From Hathewaya massiliensis (GTDB lineage: Bacteria; Bacillota; Clostridia; Clostridiales; Clostridiaceae): 64,000 nucleotides of DNA. Positions 61,691 through 64,000 of this stretch are shown piece after piece. The notes below the pieces were generated by a model. The model was not told the DNA's origin. It ran no database searches and was given only the letters and a program-made list of their open reading frames with translations. Position 1 is the first letter of the stretch. Each line of letters opens with the position of its first letter. The stretch covers positions 124,001 through 188,000 of the forward strand of contig NZ_CABFVD010000001.1 of the NCBI RefSeq assembly GCF_902143515.1, in the 5' to 3' direction. Made by a program: the position numbers and the translations under genes.

Positions 61691-64000
61691 TTATTTTAGT
61701 ATAGCAACGGTAACCCCTGTTCCTCCTTCACCATACTCTCCTAGTCTGTAGGATTTTACATGAGGATGTCTCTTTAACATATCTTGAACTGATTTCCTTA
61801 ATATTCCTGTACCTTTTCCATGGATTATAGTAACCTCACCTAATCCACCTAAATAAGCATCATCTAAATATTTATCTACTGTAAATAAGGCTTCTTCAGA
61901 ATCCATCCCTCTTAAATCCACAGAACTTGATACTGAACTCATTCTTAATTTAGCTTCTCTCTTTGTATTTTGTCTATTTTCTTTTTTAATACTCCTATTG
62001 TCTAGGGATTTAAGTTCATCTAGTTTAACATTTATTTTCATTATTCCTGCTTGAACCATTACCTCTCCCTTTTTATCTGGTTTAGTAAGAACTGTAACCT
62101 TTTGATTTAACCTAATTAGCATAACTTCTTGCCCAAGTTCTACTTCTTTTAGGTTTCCTTTTTCAACTTCTTTTTCAGTTAAATTTTCAAGTTTTTCTAG
62201 TCTAGAATTTACCTTTGATCTTTCACTTTCAAGTCTTTGTCTTGCATCTTTAAAGTCAGAAGATGTTTGTATTTTCCTTACTTCTTTTAAAACCTCATCA
62301 ACTTCTAATTTAGCTTCTTTTACAACTCTCTTAGCTTCTATTTTAGCCTCTTCTAAAGCCTTTTCTCTAATATTTTCAAGCTTATATGCTTTTTCTTCAT
62401 ACTTTTCCTTAATTCTTTTAGCTTCTTCTTTTAAAACTGCTGCTTCTCTTGCATATTTTTCTGCTAAAATATTTTTTTCTTGAAGGCTTTGTATTAAGTT
62501 TTCAAACTCCATACTACTCTCTGATATATTTTCTCTTGCTGAAGTTATTATATAATCTTGAAGTCCTAAACGTTTAGATATTTCAAAAGCATTAGATTTT
62601 CCAGGAACCCCTATTAAAAGTTTATATGTAGGTCTTAAGGTCTCAACATCAAATTCTACGGAGGCATTTTCTACATTAACAGTTTTTAAGGCATAAGCTT
62701 TTATTTCGCTATAGTGAGTTGTAGCTAGTATTTTACATTTTCTACTTCTAAGTTCTTCTAAAATACTTACTGCTAAAGCTGCTCCCTCTGTTGGATCAGT
62801 ACCTGCTCCAAGCTCATCAAACAATACTAAAGAGTGTTCATCTGCCCTATCCATGATTTTAACTATATTAGTCATATGTGAAGAGAAGGTAGATAGGCTC
62901 TGCTCTATACTTTGTTCATCTCCTATATCTGCGTATATCTCCTTAAAATACCCTACAATAGAGTTTTCTCTTGCCGGTATAAGCATACCACTTAAAGCCA
63001 TAATCTCTAGTATTCCTAAGGTCTTTAAAGTTACAGTCTTACCTCCAGTATTTGGCCCTGTAATTATAAGAGAGGTAAAATCCTTACCTAAATATATGCT
63101 ATTAGCTACGACCTCATCTATGTGTATAAGTGGATGTCTTCCCTCTATAATATCAATTATGCCCTCTTCATTTACTACAGGTTTAACTGCATCTATGCTA
63201 TTTGCATATTTTGCCTTACCAAATATAAAATCTAATTCATATACTATGTTAGCATTATTTTTAACTATTTTTATATTGCTATATACATCTCTTGAAAGTT
63301 CTGCTAAAATTCTATCTACTTCTGCCTTTTCTTTTAATTTTATCTCTCTTATATCATTATTTAAATTTACAAGTCCCATAGGCTCAATAAATAAAGTAGA
63401 ACCTGAAGCACTTTGATCGTGTACTATTCCTGGTACTTGACCCTTATTCTCAGATTTAACAGGTATTACATATCTGTCTCCTCTAATGGTATACAAGCTT
63501 TCTTGAAGATAACTTGAGTATTGTCTAACCATAGAGTTTACTCTTTCTTTTATGGAGCTATTTTTTTCTTTTAATGTCTTTCTAAGATTGTAGAGCTTTT
63601 CACTGGCTCTATCACTTACTTCCTCTTCACTTATTATGGCATTAAATATCTTATCTTCTATTCTTTTTAGAGGAACTATACCACTACATATATCTTCTAA
63701 AACCTTGTATCCGTCCTCTTCCTCTTTGTGGCTCACATACTCTAAAAAATTTCTAGAACTTTTAAGCATTTGAGCTACTTTTATTAATCCATCTGCTCTT
63801 AAACTTGCTCCTTTTTCAACTCTAATTAAATCTTCCCTTATATCATACAATCCTTCAAAAGGAGGATTCCCCTTTTTCATTATTAGCCTTACAGCCTCTT
63901 CTGTTTCTTCTAAATGTTCTCTTACCTCATGAATGTTATCATAAGGTGCTAACTGCTCTAATAAGTCCTTTCCTGCAGCTGTGTGTATATATCTTTTTAA
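61691..64000 (-). CDS. mutS2: Endonuclease/ribosome-rescue ATPase MutS2, 5' end cut by window edge
   Basis: The frame stays open through the right window edge: the 40 codons before ATG 63880 encode YIHTAAGKDLLEQLAPYDN, standard MutS2 sequence, so 63880 is not the start and about 15 residues lie outside. The ATPase has Walker A TGPNTGGKTVTLKT, LFDELGAGTDPTEGAAL and TTHYSEIKAYAL. A coiled coil (about EEAKRIKEKYEEKAYKLEN) and a C-terminal Smr nuclease domain (DLRGMDSEEAL, IIHGKGTGILR) follow. MutS2 suppresses recombination and, in Bacillus, splits collided ribosomes. Confidence 0.94.
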   Translation of the reverse strand, partial: LKRYIHTAAGKDLLEQLAPYDNIHEVREHLEETEEAVRLIMKKGNPPFEGLYDIREDLIRVEKGASLRADGLIKVAQMLKSSRNFLEYVSHKEEEDGYKVLEDICSGIVPLKRIEDKIFNAIISEEEVSDRASEKLYNLRKTLKEKNSSIKERVNSMVRQYSSYLQESLYTIRGDRYVIPVKSENKGQVPGIVHDQSASGSTLFIEPMGLVNLNNDIREIKLKEKAEVDRILAELSRDVYSNIKIVKNNANIVYELDFIFGKAKYANSIDAVKPVVNEEGIIDIIEGRHPLIHIDEVVANSIYLGKDFTSLIITGPNTGGKTVTLKTLGILEIMALSGMLIPARENSIVGYFKEIYADIGDEQSIEQSLSTFSSHMTNIVKIMDRADEHSLVLFDELGAGTDPTEGAALAVSILEELRSRKCKILATTHYSEIKAYALKTVNVENASVEFDVETLRPTYKLLIGVPGKSNAFEISKRLGLQDYIITSARENISESSMEFENLIQSLQEKNILAEKYAREAAVLKEEAKRIKEKYEEKAYKLENIREKALEEAKIEAKRVVKEAKLEVDEVLKEVRKIQTSSDFKDARQRLESERSKVNSRLEKLENLTEKEVEKGNLKEVELGQEVMLIRLNQKVTVLTKPDKKGEVMVQAGIMKINVKLDELKSLDNRSIKKENRQNTKREAKLRMSSVSSSVDLRGMDSEEALFTVDKYLDDAYLGGLGEVTIIHGKGTGILRKSVQDMLKRHPHVKSYRLGEYGEGGTGVTVAILK

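Noticed and set aside
62853-63416. A 187-codon open frame on the plus strand
   Set aside because: It lies antisense inside mutS2, whose MutS2 motifs are unmistakable. It is a codon-bias shadow without a ribosome site.

Overview
The window is about 30% GC by eye. It carries a spore-former's genes (spoIIAA-spoIIAB-sigF, spoVAC-D-E, yunB) and a secreted M9 collagenase. Ribosome-binding sites are strong, and TTG and GTG starts are frequent. This points to a proteolytic Clostridium (sensu stricto) chromosome, for example the botulinum/sporogenes/tetani side of the genus; I cannot fix the species by reading alone. No rRNA, tRNA, CRISPR array or complete insertion sequence was seen.

Layout. 1-5 kb: the 3'-truncated dcd, a collagenase with its own promoter and terminator, and yebC. 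5-10.5 kb: a leftward operon hflX - nucleotidyltransferase - MocR regulator - HEAT protein - yigZ; its HflX has an N-terminal JAMM/RadC-like domain. 10.8-14.8 kb: hpt and a class A PBP on the plus strand around yunB. 14.8-20.3 kb: a sporulation block with spoVA genes, the sigma-F operon, and an orphan adenine methyltransferase that closely resembles C. difficile CamA. 20.5-22.5 kb: a GATE-domain membrane protein and fchA.

22.7-53.2 kb: a very large leftward surface-polysaccharide locus. Precursor genes are galU, a CapD/PglF-type 4,6-dehydratase, a UDP-HexNAc 6-dehydrogenase, WbpB- and WbpD-like enzymes and wecB. Assembly genes are a phosphoglycosyl transferase, TagA/WecG and five other glycosyltransferases. 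Export and polymerisation genes are three Wzx-like flippases plus a MurJ homologue and three Wzy/ligase-like proteins. Embedded in it is a three-gene cassette: a B12-binding-fold enzyme of unknown reaction, an ATP-grasp ligase and an opine dehydrogenase. I regard this cassette as the best candidate for undescribed chemistry, perhaps making an amino-acid or opine substituent for the glycan.

53-64 kb: a TPR protein, phosphoglucomutase, L25/Ctc, an Orn/Lys/Arg decarboxylase-family enzyme, an unknown coiled protein, an FMN alpha-hydroxyacid oxidase-family enzyme, a DUF523 protein and a 5'-truncated mutS2.

Two families of short inverted-repeat elements lie between genes. One shares a roughly 30-nt end at five places (4.06, 20.5, 30.4 and 61.5-61.7 kb). 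The other occurs between spoVAC and spoVAD and between pgcA and the TPR gene.
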